64,000 nt of DNA from positions 2,582,001 through 2,646,000 of the forward strand of contig NZ_CP012946.1 of the NCBI RefSeq assembly GCF_001402875.1. Reading direction: 5' to 3'. Below the pieces are notes generated by a model, which saw only the letters and a list, made by a program, of their open reading frames with translations, was not told the DNA's origin and did no database searches. Of the stretch, positions 1-11,722 are shown piece after piece. Numbering within the stretch: position 1 is the stretch's first letter; the number at the start of each line of letters is the position of its first letter. The DNA comes from Blastochloris viridis. Lineage in GTDB: Bacteria > Pseudomonadota > Alphaproteobacteria > Rhizobiales > Xanthobacteraceae. Made by a program: the position numbers and the translations under genes.

Positions 1-23
1 GCTATTGCCCGAACAAAATGCCG

Positions 24-1034
24 TTATGGAATGAGCACCGCCGCGCCCTCGAGGCGGCCCTCGCGCAGGTCGGCCAGCGCCTGGTTGGCCTGCGCCAGCG
101 GATAGCGCACGATGGCGGTGGTCAGGCCGGCGCGCGGGGCGACTTCCAGGAACGAGCGGGCGTCCTCGCGGGTGAGGTTGGCGACCGAAACCAGCTGTCG
201 CTCCTGCCATAGCAGGCGATAGGGGAAGCTCGGCACGTCGCTCATGTGGATGCCGCCGCACACCACCCGGCCACCCTTCTTGACCGCCTTCAGCGCCGCC
301 GGCACCAGCGCCCCGACCGGGGCGAAGATGATGGCGGCGTCGAGCGGCTCGGGCGGCGCCTCGTCGGAGCCGCCCGCCCATGACGCGCCGAGCCGGCGGG
401 CGAAGTCCTGCGCCGCCCTGTCACCCGGCCGGGTGAAGGCGAACACCCGCCGGCCCTGCCAGTGCGCGATCTGGGCCAGGATGTGGGCGGCCGCACCGAA
501 GCCGTAGAGCCCGAGGGTCCTCGTCTCCGCCGCCCCCTCCCCCGCCATTCCCGCCGTCGCCATGCGGTAGGCGCGCCAGCCGATCAGCCCGGCGCACAGC
601 CACGGTGCCAAGTGGGCGTCGTCCTCCGCCTCCGGCAGCGGCACGACGTAGCGGGCGTCGGCGACGGCGTGGCTGGCGTAGCCGCCATCGCGGGTATAGC
701 CGGTGAAAAGCGGCCGGTCGCACAGGTTCTCGCGGCCGGAGGCGCAGTAGGGGCAGACGCCGCAGGTGAAGCCGAGCCACGGCACGCCGACCTTGGCGCC
801 GAGCGCCAGGCCGCCGACGCCGGCGCCCAGCGCCGCCACCCGCCCGACCACCTCGTGGCCCGGCACCAGCGGCAGCGCCGGATCGGGCAGCTCGCCGTCG
901 ACGATATGAAGGTCGGTGCGGCAGACGCCGCAGGCGGCGACCTCGACCAGCACCTCGCCGGGGGCCGGCTGCGGCGTCGGCCGCTCGTGCGGCACCAAGC
1001 CATCGCCGGGACGTTTGAGCACCATGGCATGCAT
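24..1034 (-). CDS. Zinc-dependent alcohol dehydrogenase, AdhP/Adh-like
   Basis: Cytoplasmic medium-chain zinc alcohol dehydrogenase of 336 residues that would oxidise alcohols to aldehydes with NAD(P). Near the N-terminus it has the catalytic zinc motif CGVCRTDLH (Cys38) and then PGHE. A four-cysteine structural zinc lobe follows (CGVCPYCASGRENLC). A glycine-rich nucleotide-binding stretch (LYGFGAAAH) sits in the second half. I chose the ATG at 1034 (MHAMVLKRPG) because family members begin just before this motif; the frame stays open to 1094 but adds a low-complexity Gly/Arg extension. It is divergent from pepN. Substrate not predictable from sequence. Confidence 0.88.
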   Translation of the reverse strand: MHAMVLKRPGDGLVPHERPTPQPAPGEVLVEVAACGVCRTDLHIVDGELPDPALPLVPGHEVVGRVAALGAGVGGLALGAKVGVPWLGFTCGVCPYCASGRENLCDRPLFTGYTRDGGYASHAVADARYVVPLPEAEDDAHLAPWLCAGLIGWRAYRMATAGMAGEGAAETRTLGLYGFGAAAHILAQIAHWQGRRVFAFTRPGDRAAQDFARRLGASWAGGSDEAPPEPLDAAIIFAPVGALVPAALKAVKKGGRVVCGGIHMSDVPSFPYRLLWQERQLVSVANLTREDARSFLEVAPRAGLTTAIVRYPLAQANQALADLREGRLEGAAVLIP

Positions 1035-1172
1035 GTCCCCGCCTCCCGTGCCGCTCCGCCCTCGCCCGCCGCACCGCCCTCGCGGCGCGGCCATGCCGCC
1101 CGCGCAGTTCGAGCGGCTTTCGCATGGTCGGCGAACAGTTTACACCCGAGCTTCCAGATACCGAGAGTCACG

Positions 1173-3812
1173 ATGCGAACTGACGCCCGTCCCGTCCGCT
1201 TGACGGATTATCGCCCCCCCGACTGGCTGGTTGATCAGGTCGAACTCGATTTCCGCCTGCATCCGACGGACACGCGGGTCACGGCCAAGCTGTCGCTCAG
1301 GCCCAACCCGGCCGGACGGCTCGACGCGCCGATCGTGCTCGACGGCGACGGCCTGACCCTGACCGGCCTCGCCCTGGACGACTGGCCGCTCGGACCCAAC
1401 GCCTTCGAGGTCACGCCAAACGCGCTGACCATTCCGGTGCCGCCGCCGCGGCCGCTGGTGCTGACCATCTCGACCCGGATCGATCCCTCCGCCAACACCC
1501 AGTTGATGGGGCTCTACCGCTCGCGCGGCACCTATTGCACCCAGTGCGAGGCCGAGGGCTTCCGCCGCATCACCTATTTTCCCGACCGCCCCGACGTGCT
1601 GGCGGTCTACACCACCCGCATCGAGGCCGAGCGCGCCGAGGCGCCGGTGCTGCTCGCCAACGGCAATCTGGTCGAGGCCGGCGACGTTCCCGGCACCTCG
1701 CGCCACTTCGCAGTGTGGCGCGATCCCTTCCCCAAGCCGTGCTATTTGTTCGCCCTGGTCGGCGGCAGCCTCGCCGCGGTGCGCGACCGCTTCGTCACCG
1801 CCTCGGGGCGGACGGTCGAGCTTGCCATCTATGTCGAGCCCGGCAACGAGGGCCGCTGCAGCTACGCCATGGACGCGCTGAAACGCGCCATGCGCTGGGA
1901 CGAGACCGCGTTCGGCCGCGAATACGATCTCGACGTGTTCAATATCGTCGCCGTGTCCGACTTCAACATGGGCGCGATGGAGAACAAGGGCCTCAATATC
2001 TTCAACGACAAATACGTTCTTGCCTCGCCCGACACCGCGACCGACACCGACTACGCCAATATCGAGGCGATCATCGCCCACGAATACTTCCACAACTGGA
2101 CCGGAAACCGCATCACCTGCCGCGACTGGTTCCAGCTCTGCCTGAAGGAAGGCCTCACCGTTTTCCGCGATCAGGAATTCTCCTCCGACCAGCGCTCGCG
2201 CCCGGTGAAGCGCATCGCCGACGTCCGGCTGCTGAAGAGCCACCAGTTCGCCGAGGACGGCGGGCCGCTGGCGCACCCGGTCCGGCCGGATTCCTATTAC
2301 GAAATCAACAACTTCTACACCTCGACCGTCTATGAGAAGGGCGCCGAGGTCATCCGGATGCTGAAAACCCTGCTCGGCTCCGAGCAGTTTCGCACCGGCA
2401 TGGACCTTTATTTCGCCCGCCACGACGGCCAGGCGGCAACGATCGAGGATTTCCTCGCCTGCTTCGCCGACGCCTCGGGCCGCGACCTGACGCAGTTCGC
2501 GCTGTGGTACGCCCAGGCCGGCACGCCGGAGGTCACCATCACCGGCGCCTATGACACCCGCACGCGCTGCTATCGGCTGGAGGTGGCGCAGCTGGTGCCG
2601 GCGACCCCCGGCCAGGCGGTCAAGCAGCCCGCGGTGATCCCGCTCAAGATCGGCCTGGTCGGCCCCAACGGCGCCGATCTGCCGCTGGAGATCGACGGCG
2701 GCGGCCGCAGCGACGGCGTGATCGAGGTCGACCGCGCCCACCAGGCGTTCGTGTTCCGCAACGTGCCGGCCCGCCCGGTGCCTTCGCTGAACCGCGGCTT
2801 CTCGGCGCCAATCAAGCTGACCGCCAATCTGACCGAAGACGACCTTCTTTTCCTGATCCGGCACGACCGCGACCCATTCAATCGCTGGCAGTCGGCTCAG
2901 GTGCTGGCGATGCGGCACCTGCTCGACGCGGTGGCGGCGCGTCGCGACCGGCGCAAGCCGGCCAGCGCCGACGCGCTGATCGACGCGCTCGGACGCACCC
3001 TCGACGACGCCGAGCGCGACCCGGCGTTCGCGGCCCAGGTGCTGATGATGCCGTCGGAAGCCGACATCGCCCGCGAGATCGGCTCGGACGTCGACCCCGA
3101 CCTCATCTTCGCAGCGCGGCGCGATCTGCGCGCCGCGCTGGCGCGGGCGCTGTCGGAGCGGCTGTGGCGGCCGCTGCACGAGGCGGCGACCACCGCGCCC
3201 TACACGCCCGATGCCACTGGTGCCGGGCGCCGGGCGCTGCGCAATGCCTGCCTCGACCTCATCGCCACCACCGGCACGCCACCGGCGCTGGCGGCGGCAT
3301 TGCGCCAAGTCGAGACCGCCGACAACATGACCGAGCGGTTCGCCGCGCTGTCGGTGCTGACGCTGAACGGTGCCGACAGCCGCGAGGCGGCGCTGGCGCG
3401 GTTTTACGAGCGCTACGCCGGCGATCACCTCGTCATCGACAAATGGTTCGGGTTGCAGGCCTCCATCGCCGAGCCGGGCACGCTCGAGCGCGTGCGCGAC
3501 CTGATGAGCCATCCGGCGTTCTCCGCCGCCAACCCCAACCGGGTGCGCGCGCTGGTCGGCACGTTCGCGATCGCCAACCAGACCCAGTTCAACCGCTCCG
3601 ACGGTGCCGGCTTCGAACTGGTCGCCGAGGTGGTGCTGGCAACCGATTCCAGAAACCCCCAGCTCGCCGCGCGACTGTTGTCGGCGTTCAAGAGCTGGCG
3701 GGCGCTGGAGCCGACCCGGCGCGCGGCGGCCGAGGCGGTGCTGCGTCGAATCGCCGCGTCCGACCCACTGTCGTCGGACGTGCGGGACATCGTCGAGCGC
3801 TCGCTCGGCTGA
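1173..3812 (+). CDS. pepN: Aminopeptidase N (M1 zinc metallopeptidase)
   Basis: M1-family aminopeptidase that removes N-terminal residues from peptides. The 879 residues match the usual PepN length of about 870-880. The exopeptidase motif GAMEN is at residues 267-271. The zinc site HEYFH is at 303-307 with the third ligand Glu326, the HEXXH-X18-E spacing of the family. The long all-helical C-terminal half characteristic of PepN is present. The ATG at 1173 (MRTDARPVR) is used; the frame is open further upstream but that part lies opposite the dehydrogenase and has no family resemblance. Monocistronic by spacing. Confidence 0.95.
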   Translation: MRTDARPVRLTDYRPPDWLVDQVELDFRLHPTDTRVTAKLSLRPNPAGRLDAPIVLDGDGLTLTGLALDDWPLGPNAFEVTPNALTIPVPPPRPLVLTISTRIDPSANTQLMGLYRSRGTYCTQCEAEGFRRITYFPDRPDVLAVYTTRIEAERAEAPVLLANGNLVEAGDVPGTSRHFAVWRDPFPKPCYLFALVGGSLAAVRDRFVTASGRTVELAIYVEPGNEGRCSYAMDALKRAMRWDETAFGREYDLDVFNIVAVSDFNMGAMENKGLNIFNDKYVLASPDTATDTDYANIEAIIAHEYFHNWTGNRITCRDWFQLCLKEGLTVFRDQEFSSDQRSRPVKRIADVRLLKSHQFAEDGGPLAHPVRPDSYYEINNFYTSTVYEKGAEVIRMLKTLLGSEQFRTGMDLYFARHDGQAATIEDFLACFADASGRDLTQFALWYAQAGTPEVTITGAYDTRTRCYRLEVAQLVPATPGQAVKQPAVIPLKIGLVGPNGADLPLEIDGGGRSDGVIEVDRAHQAFVFRNVPARPVPSLNRGFSAPIKLTANLTEDDLLFLIRHDRDPFNRWQSAQVLAMRHLLDAVAARRDRRKPASADALIDALGRTLDDAERDPAFAAQVLMMPSEADIAREIGSDVDPDLIFAARRDLRAALARALSERLWRPLHEAATTAPYTPDATGAGRRALRNACLDLIATTGTPPALAAALRQVETADNMTERFAALSVLTLNGADSREAALARFYERYAGDHLVIDKWFGLQASIAEPGTLERVRDLMSHPAFSAANPNRVRALVGTFAIANQTQFNRSDGAGFELVAEVVLATDSRNPQLAARLLSAFKSWRALEPTRRAAAEAVLRRIAASDPLSSDVRDIVERSLG

Positions 3813-4047
3813 GGCCGTACCCCGGTCCGGATGCACCGACCGTCGGCGCAACCTACCTCGACACCCGCCGACGGTCGCATTCGCATCTTTAATCGGACAG
3901 GTTGAAGCCCGGCGTACTGGGAACCGTTCTTGACTCCTCGAATCTCTGGACAAGGTACCCCCGATTCGATTCCAATCGGGGTGATTCGGAGAGATGCGGC
4001 AGTCCCTCCAGGTCAAATCGATGGGACTTATCCGACGGAGGCCGGCG

Positions 4048-6327
<2,280 letters not shown>

Positions 6328-6359
6328 TACCTGCGGCCCTGACGACTGACGTTGGTCGG

Positions 6360-6398
6360 CCTCATGGCGAGGCGAAGCAGCCGTCTCGAACCATGAGG
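6360..6398. repeat. Interspersed palindromic repeat
   Basis: CCTCATGG and CCATGAGG bracket a core containing GCAGCCGTCTCGAA, forming a hairpin between the kinase and glnE, which converge here. The same core recurs at 45071-45115. It may also act as a bidirectional terminator for the two converging genes. Confidence 0.65.
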
Positions 6399-6455
6399 CG
6401 AACGTCAGGCGTTGGAAGGCCAAGCTGACAGGCCGCAGCGTAAGGCGCTCGGCGC

Positions 6456-9428
6456 TCAGCCGGGCTGGTTGCCGAGCAGGCGGTCGAACACGGTGCGGAC
6501 TTTGGCCTGCGTCTCGCGCAGGTGGGCGTCCAGCGTCGCGAAATCGGGCACGTCACCCGCCCGCGTCAGCAGCGCCAGCAGGTTGGCCCCGGCGGTGTTG
6601 GGGTCGAACGGCGCCGACAGGCACAGCCGCAGCACCTGCGTCAGGTTCTGATAGAGCCGCACCGCGCCGCGCAGCGTCTCGGCGTCCTCGACCGGGATCA
6701 GCCCGAGGCGCAGCGCGCCGTCGAACACGCGGCCGGTGTTGGTGTCGAACAGCTCGGGCTGGTCGGCGCCGTAGACCAGTTGCAGGTACTGGGCGATGAA
6801 CTCGAGGTCGACCAGCCCGCCGGCAGCGTGCTTGAGGTCCCACGCCTCGCCCTCGCCCTTTTCCTCGGCGATGGCGCGGCGCATTTCCACCACGTCGCCG
6901 GCGATCGCGTCCGGATCGCGCGGCTGCGCCAGCACCTCGCGAATGCTCTCCTCCACCCGCGCGGCGAAATCGGGCGGCGCCGAGATCACCCGCGCCCGCG
7001 TCAGCGCCATGTGCTCCCAGGTCCAGGCTTCGGTGAGCTGGTAGCTGCGGAAGCTGTCAAGCGAGGCCGCCAGCGGGCCGGAACGGCCGGACGGCCGCAG
7101 CCGCATGTCGACGTCGTAGAGCTTGCCGACATTGGTCTGCACGGTGAGCGCGTTGATCAGCCGCTGCGTCAGCCGGGCGAAATACTGTGCGCCGTAGAGC
7201 GGGCGCGGACCGTCCGACTCCGGGTGCTCCTTGTCGAACTCGTAGAGCACGATCAAATCGAGGTCGGAGCCGGCGGTCATCTCGCGGCCGCCGAGCTTGC
7301 CGAGCGCCAGCACCGCGGTCGCCATGCCCGGCACGCGGCCGTGCTGGGCGACGAAGCGGTCGAGCACGTGGGCGTGCAGGAAGCGCACCAACGCCACCGC
7401 GAGGCGGGCATAGGCGGCGCCGGCCTGCGTCGCGGTCAGCGTGCCGGACAGCACGCGCATCGCGATCAGGATCTTCTGCTCCTGGCCGAGCAGGCGGATG
7501 CGATCGAGGAAATCCTCGTCGCTCGCTGCGTCGGCCAAGGTGGCGGCGAAGCGCTGCTCCTGGGTGTCGCGATCCGGCAGCGGGCCGAAGAAGGCGGGGT
7601 CGAGCAGCGCGTCGAGCACCTGCGGGCGGCGGGCCAGCATCTCGGCGATGCGCGGCGCGGTGCCCATCACCGAGGCGAGCAGGCGCACCAGATCCGGATT
7701 GCGGCGCAGCAGCGTGAGCAGGCGCAACGCGCCGCCGAGCCCGGACACGAACCGGTCGAACGTCGTCAGCGCCACGTCGGCATTGCCGCTCGAGGCGAAG
7801 CCATCCAGCAGCGCCGGCACCAGATCGGCCAGCAGCGCCCGCGACGCCTCGCTGCGCAGCGCGCGCGGCCGGCCGGCGAGCCATTCGCGCACGATGAAGC
7901 TGGCCGCCAGCGGATCTCTGAATCCGAGCCCCTTGAGGGTGTCGAGCGTCTCCTTGTCGTCGCGATCGTCGGGAAAGCGGAAGGCGCCCTCGACCTGCGC
8001 CACCGGGGGAGCATCCTCGAACAACCCGGCATAATGGCGCTGCACGGTGCGCAGATGCGGCAGGATAGCGTCGGCGAAGGCGTCGCGGCCGTCATGCCCG
8101 AAGAAGCGCGCGAAGGCGTCGAGGGCGTGGGTCTCCTCCGGCAGCGACTGGGTCTGCTCGTCCGCCACCATCTGCAGCCGGTGCTCGACCGCGCGCAGAA
8201 ATTCGTAGGCTGCGGTCAGCTCGTCGCGCGCCGCCGGCGCGATCCAGCCGCCTTCGGCCAGCGCCGCCAGCGCCGCCAGGGTCTGGCGCAGGCGCAGGTG
8301 GGCGTTGCGTCCGCCGACGATGAGCTGCTGGGTCTGGGCGAAGAACTCGATCTCGCGAATGCCGCCGCGGCCGAGCTTGACGTTGTGGCCCTCGACCGCG
8401 ATGTCGTCGTGGCCGCGATAGGCGTGGATCTGCCGCTTCATCGCGTGGACGTCGGAGATTGCGGCGTAGTCGAGGAAGCGGCGCCAGATGAACGGCACCA
8501 GCTCGTCCAGGAAGGCGGCGGCGGTGGCATAATCGCCCGCGCACGGTCGGGCCTTGATGTAGGCCGAGCGTTCCCAGGTCTGCCCCTCGCGCTCATAATA
8601 GTGAAGACCGGCGATGGTGGTCATCGCCACCTGAGTGGAGGCCGGATCAGGCCGCAGCCGCAGGTCAACGCGGAACACGTAGCCGTCAGCGGTGCGCTCC
8701 TGCAGCAGCTTGACCAGGCCGCGGGTGATGCGCACGAACAGCGGTCCAACCTCGACGCCGGGGCGAAGCGGGGCGCGCTCGCGATCGTAGAACACCACCA
8801 GATCGATGTCCGACGAGTAATTGAGCTCGCCGGCGCCCATCTTGCCCATCGCCAGCACGAAATAGCCGGAGCCGCGCTCGGGTTCTGCAGGATCGGGCGG
8901 CACGAGCTTGCCCTCGCTGGCCGCCGCCAGCAGCAGCCGGCGCAGCGCCGCCTGCACCGCGACGTCGGCGATCTCGGTCAGCGCGCCGGTGACGCGGGCC
9001 AGATCCCACACCCCGCCGATGTCGGCGAGCGCGATCAGCAGCGCCGCCTCCTGCTTCATCAGCCGCAGCGCGCGCATCGCCCCGGCGTCATCGGGCGAGG
9101 CCACCACCGCGGCGCGGGTCTCCTCGATCAGCGCCGCCAGCCGCTCCTCGGGCGCCGACGTGAACAGCCGCACAAGCCGGGCCGGGTCGGTGGCGGCAAG
9201 GTCGTAGAGGAAGGGCGAGCCGCCGGCGATGCCGGCGAGGACGCGCCGCGCCAGCGGGTAGGCATCCACCAGTGCGGCAACGTCATCGTGCTTGAGGAGA
9301 TCGTCGAGGCGCGGCTCGGATGCGGCAGGGTCGCCGACCAGCGGGGCGGCGGTCAGGCGAACGGCGAGGGCCGACGCCGCGTGCGCCGGGCAGGCGATGG
9401 CCGGTCGGGGGGCGGCAGGATACGTCAT
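6456..9428 (-). CDS. glnE: Bifunctional glutamine synthetase adenylyltransferase/deadenylyltransferase
   Basis: GlnE adds AMP to and removes AMP from glutamine synthetase, tuning ammonia assimilation to nitrogen status under PII control. The 990-residue protein has the duplicated family architecture: an N-terminal nucleotidyltransferase domain with the SSDIDLVVFYD signature (deadenylylation half) and a C-terminal one with GSDLDLIVLYEFD (adenylylation half), each followed by a helical regulatory domain. Its ATG overlaps the stop of the upstream sensor kinase by four bases (ATGA), so it is probably the last gene of a degP-regulator-kinase-glnE transcript. Confidence 0.96.
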   Translation of the reverse strand: MTYPAAPRPAIACPAHAASALAVRLTAAPLVGDPAASEPRLDDLLKHDDVAALVDAYPLARRVLAGIAGGSPFLYDLAATDPARLVRLFTSAPEERLAALIEETRAAVVASPDDAGAMRALRLMKQEAALLIALADIGGVWDLARVTGALTEIADVAVQAALRRLLLAAASEGKLVPPDPAEPERGSGYFVLAMGKMGAGELNYSSDIDLVVFYDRERAPLRPGVEVGPLFVRITRGLVKLLQERTADGYVFRVDLRLRPDPASTQVAMTTIAGLHYYEREGQTWERSAYIKARPCAGDYATAAAFLDELVPFIWRRFLDYAAISDVHAMKRQIHAYRGHDDIAVEGHNVKLGRGGIREIEFFAQTQQLIVGGRNAHLRLRQTLAALAALAEGGWIAPAARDELTAAYEFLRAVEHRLQMVADEQTQSLPEETHALDAFARFFGHDGRDAFADAILPHLRTVQRHYAGLFEDAPPVAQVEGAFRFPDDRDDKETLDTLKGLGFRDPLAASFIVREWLAGRPRALRSEASRALLADLVPALLDGFASSGNADVALTTFDRFVSGLGGALRLLTLLRRNPDLVRLLASVMGTAPRIAEMLARRPQVLDALLDPAFFGPLPDRDTQEQRFAATLADAASDEDFLDRIRLLGQEQKILIAMRVLSGTLTATQAGAAYARLAVALVRFLHAHVLDRFVAQHGRVPGMATAVLALGKLGGREMTAGSDLDLIVLYEFDKEHPESDGPRPLYGAQYFARLTQRLINALTVQTNVGKLYDVDMRLRPSGRSGPLAASLDSFRSYQLTEAWTWEHMALTRARVISAPPDFAARVEESIREVLAQPRDPDAIAGDVVEMRRAIAEEKGEGEAWDLKHAAGGLVDLEFIAQYLQLVYGADQPELFDTNTGRVFDGALRLGLIPVEDAETLRGAVRLYQNLTQVLRLCLSAPFDPNTAGANLLALLTRAGDVPDFATLDAHLRETQAKVRTVFDRLLGNQPG

Positions 9429-10831
9429 GCCGCATCTCTAGCACCCCGAGGCAATGTGATCACCACTTTCAGGCCAGGATTGTTGTCCGAAAGTGCCAAG
9501 CTACCGCCATGCAGGCGGGCAACCGCGGATGCCAGCGACAAACCGAGCCCGGAGCCGGGTCGGGAGCGGCTGGATTCGAGCCGAACGAATCGTTCGACCG
9601 CCCGCGCGCGGTCTTCGGCGGCAATGCCGGGGCCGCGGTCGGCGACCGACAGCTCGACCCCGCCCGGCACGGTGCGGGCGGCCAGGGTGATCGACGGCGG
9701 CGAGGCCGGGTCGGTGCCCGCCGGCACGCCGTATTTCAGCGCGTTGTCGACCAGATTGGCGAGCGCCTGACCGATCAGCTCGCGGTTGCCGCGCAGCGGC
9801 ACCGGCGCCGCGACGTCGACCGTCAGGGTGGCGCCCCTCTCCTCGGCGACCGGGTCGTAGAGTTCGCCGACGGTCTGCACCACCTCGGCGGCGTCGAGTT
9901 CGGTCATCTCGCCGTCGAACCGGCCGGCCTCGGAGCGCGCGATCATCAGCAGCGCGTTGAAGGTGGCGATCAGGCCGTCGGCCTCGGCGATGGTGTCCTC
10001 CAGCGCGCCGCGCCAGTCGTCCTCGGTGCGGGCGGTGCGCAGCGCCTCCTCGGCGCGGTTGCGCAGCCGGGTCAGCGGCGTCTTGAGATCGTGGGCGATG
10101 TTGTCTGACACTTCCTTCAGGCCGCGCATCAGCCCTTCGATGCGCTCCAGCATGGCGTTGAGCGATGAGCCGAGGCGGTCGAACTCGTCGCCGGTTCCGG
10201 CGACCGGCAGGCGTTCGGACAGGTTGCCGGCCATGATCGCCTCGGCCGAGGTGCCGATGGCGTCGACCCGCCGCAGCACGCGGCTGGTGACGAACACGCC
10301 GCCAGCAATGCCGAGCACCACCACGATCACGATCGCCCACCGCATCGGCGGCGCCATCACGCCATGGATACGCTCACGCTCCTCGAGGTCGCGCCCGATC
10401 ACCATGCGAAAACCGCCCGGCAGCAGGAAGGCCCGCGCCATCGCCCGCAGCTCGCGGCCGTCGGCCTCGTCCATCCGCCGGTAGCGGATCTGCTCCCAGC
10501 CGGAGGCCGCGAGGTGCTTGCCCGGCAATTCGGCGATGTTGCCGGCCAGCGTCTCGCCCTGGAAGGTGGTGAGAAGGTAGATGTTGGAGCCGGGCTGGCG
10601 CGAACGCCAGTCGATCACCGCCGCCAGCCGCCTGATGCCGCCGCGGGAATAAATCTCCGACAGCGCCGCGATCTCGGTATCCAGCGTTTCCTGGATCTGG
10701 CTGAACACGAGGTTCTGGGTGTGCCAGCCGAGATAGGCCACCAGCGAGGCCGCAAACGCCAGGAACACCGCCAGATACACGGCCATCAGCTTGAAGGCCG
10801 TGGTGCGGAACAGCTTACCGAGCGCTGTCAC
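9425..10831 (-). CDS. Sensor histidine kinase of an OmpR-type pair
   Basis: Inner-membrane kinase of 468 residues: an N-terminal transmembrane helix (about 12-35), a periplasmic sensor region, a second helix (about 165-188), a HAMP linker, a HisKA box with His247 (NIAHDLKTPLTRLR) and a HATPase domain ending with the GSGLGLSLA G2 box. It overlaps the response-regulator gene by 17 bases and glnE by four, so the three genes are translationally coupled. Position downstream of a DegP-type protease suggests envelope-stress sensing; that is inference. The signal is unknown. Confidence 0.9.
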   Translation of the reverse strand: MTALGKLFRTTAFKLMAVYLAVFLAFAASLVAYLGWHTQNLVFSQIQETLDTEIAALSEIYSRGGIRRLAAVIDWRSRQPGSNIYLLTTFQGETLAGNIAELPGKHLAASGWEQIRYRRMDEADGRELRAMARAFLLPGGFRMVIGRDLEERERIHGVMAPPMRWAIVIVVVLGIAGGVFVTSRVLRRVDAIGTSAEAIMAGNLSERLPVAGTGDEFDRLGSSLNAMLERIEGLMRGLKEVSDNIAHDLKTPLTRLRNRAEEALRTARTEDDWRGALEDTIAEADGLIATFNALLMIARSEAGRFDGEMTELDAAEVVQTVGELYDPVAEERGATLTVDVAAPVPLRGNRELIGQALANLVDNALKYGVPAGTDPASPPSITLAARTVPGGVELSVADRGPGIAAEDRARAVERFVRLESSRSRPGSGLGLSLASAVARLHGGSLALSDNNPGLKVVITLPRGARDAA

Positions 10832-11570
10832 GGATCACGTATCCCGCCCCGCGCATGGTGTGCAGCAGGGGCTTGGCGAAGCCCTTGTCGATCTTCGAGC
10901 GCAGCCGCGAGACGTGGACGTCGATGACGTTGGTCTGCGGGTCGAAATGATAGTCCCACACGTTCTCCAGCAGCATGGTGCGGGTCACCACCTGGCCGGC
11001 GTGGGTCATCAGGTATTCGAGCAGCCGGAACTCGCGCGGCTGCAGCGCGATCTCGGTGCCGGCGCGGATGACGCGGCGGGCGAGGCGGTCGAGTTCAAGA
11101 TCGCCGACCTTCAGCACGGTGGCGGCGGCGGCCGGGGTGCGGCGGCGGCCCAGCGCTTCGACGCGGGCGAGCAGCTCGGAAAAGGCGTAGGGCTTGGGCA
11201 AATAGTCGTCGCCGCCGGCCCGGAGGCCGCGGACGCGGTCGTCGACCTGGCCGAGCGCCGACAGGATCAGCACCGGGGTATGACGGTCCTCGGCGCGCAG
11301 GGTCTCGATCACCGACAGTCCGTCGCGCTTGGGCAGCATGCGGTCGACCACCAGCACGTCGTAGTCGCCTTCGCGGGCCATGTGCAGGCCCTCCTCGCCA
11401 TCACCGGCGTGGTCGGCGAGATGGCCGGATTCGTTGAAGGCCTTGACGACGTATTCGGCCGCGGCCGCGTCGTCCTCGATCACCAGAATGCGCATGGCCG
11501 GATCCGTGGAGGTCGAGCCGGCGACTCGAGCAGGCGCGACTCGGGCAGCGGCGACTCGGGTATCAGACAT
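10815..11570 (-). CDS. OmpR/PhoB-family response regulator
   Basis: DNA-binding response regulator with a receiver domain (acidic pocket EDD, phospho-acceptor Asp in VVDRMLP, Lys in LPKPY) and a C-terminal winged-helix domain. Two starts are possible. The ATG at 11570 has GGAGAG six bases upstream and gives 251 residues with an unusual Arg/Ala-rich 25-residue extension. The ATG at 11495 (MRILVIEDD) is where family members normally begin but has no clear ribosome binding site. I list the first. It is partnered with the downstream kinase; upstream is degP. Confidence 0.88.
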   Translation of the reverse strand: MSDTRVAAARVAPARVAGSTSTDPAMRILVIEDDAAAAEYVVKAFNESGHLADHAGDGEEGLHMAREGDYDVLVVDRMLPKRDGLSVIETLRAEDRHTPVLILSALGQVDDRVRGLRAGGDDYLPKPYAFSELLARVEALGRRRTPAAAATVLKVGDLELDRLARRVIRAGTEIALQPREFRLLEYLMTHAGQVVTRTMLLENVWDYHFDPQTNVIDVHVSRLRSKIDKGFAKPLLHTMRGAGYVIRDSAR

Positions 11571-11722
11571 GGCATCCTCTCCGAAATCGCACCCAGGGGC
11601 GAGTGCAGCACTGAAGATGGGACAAAAGGCGGGGCGGGAGGCGTGGCCTCCCGCCCGTCGGTCCTGCGGCAGCAGGGGCGACGAAAGCGACCGCAGGTCC
11701 GAATGGATGAGCCAGGCGGGCG

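Noticed and set aside
6522..9770. Long plus-strand open frame opposite glnE
   Set aside because: Shadow of glnE; composition dominated by Arg/Gly/Gln with no motif.
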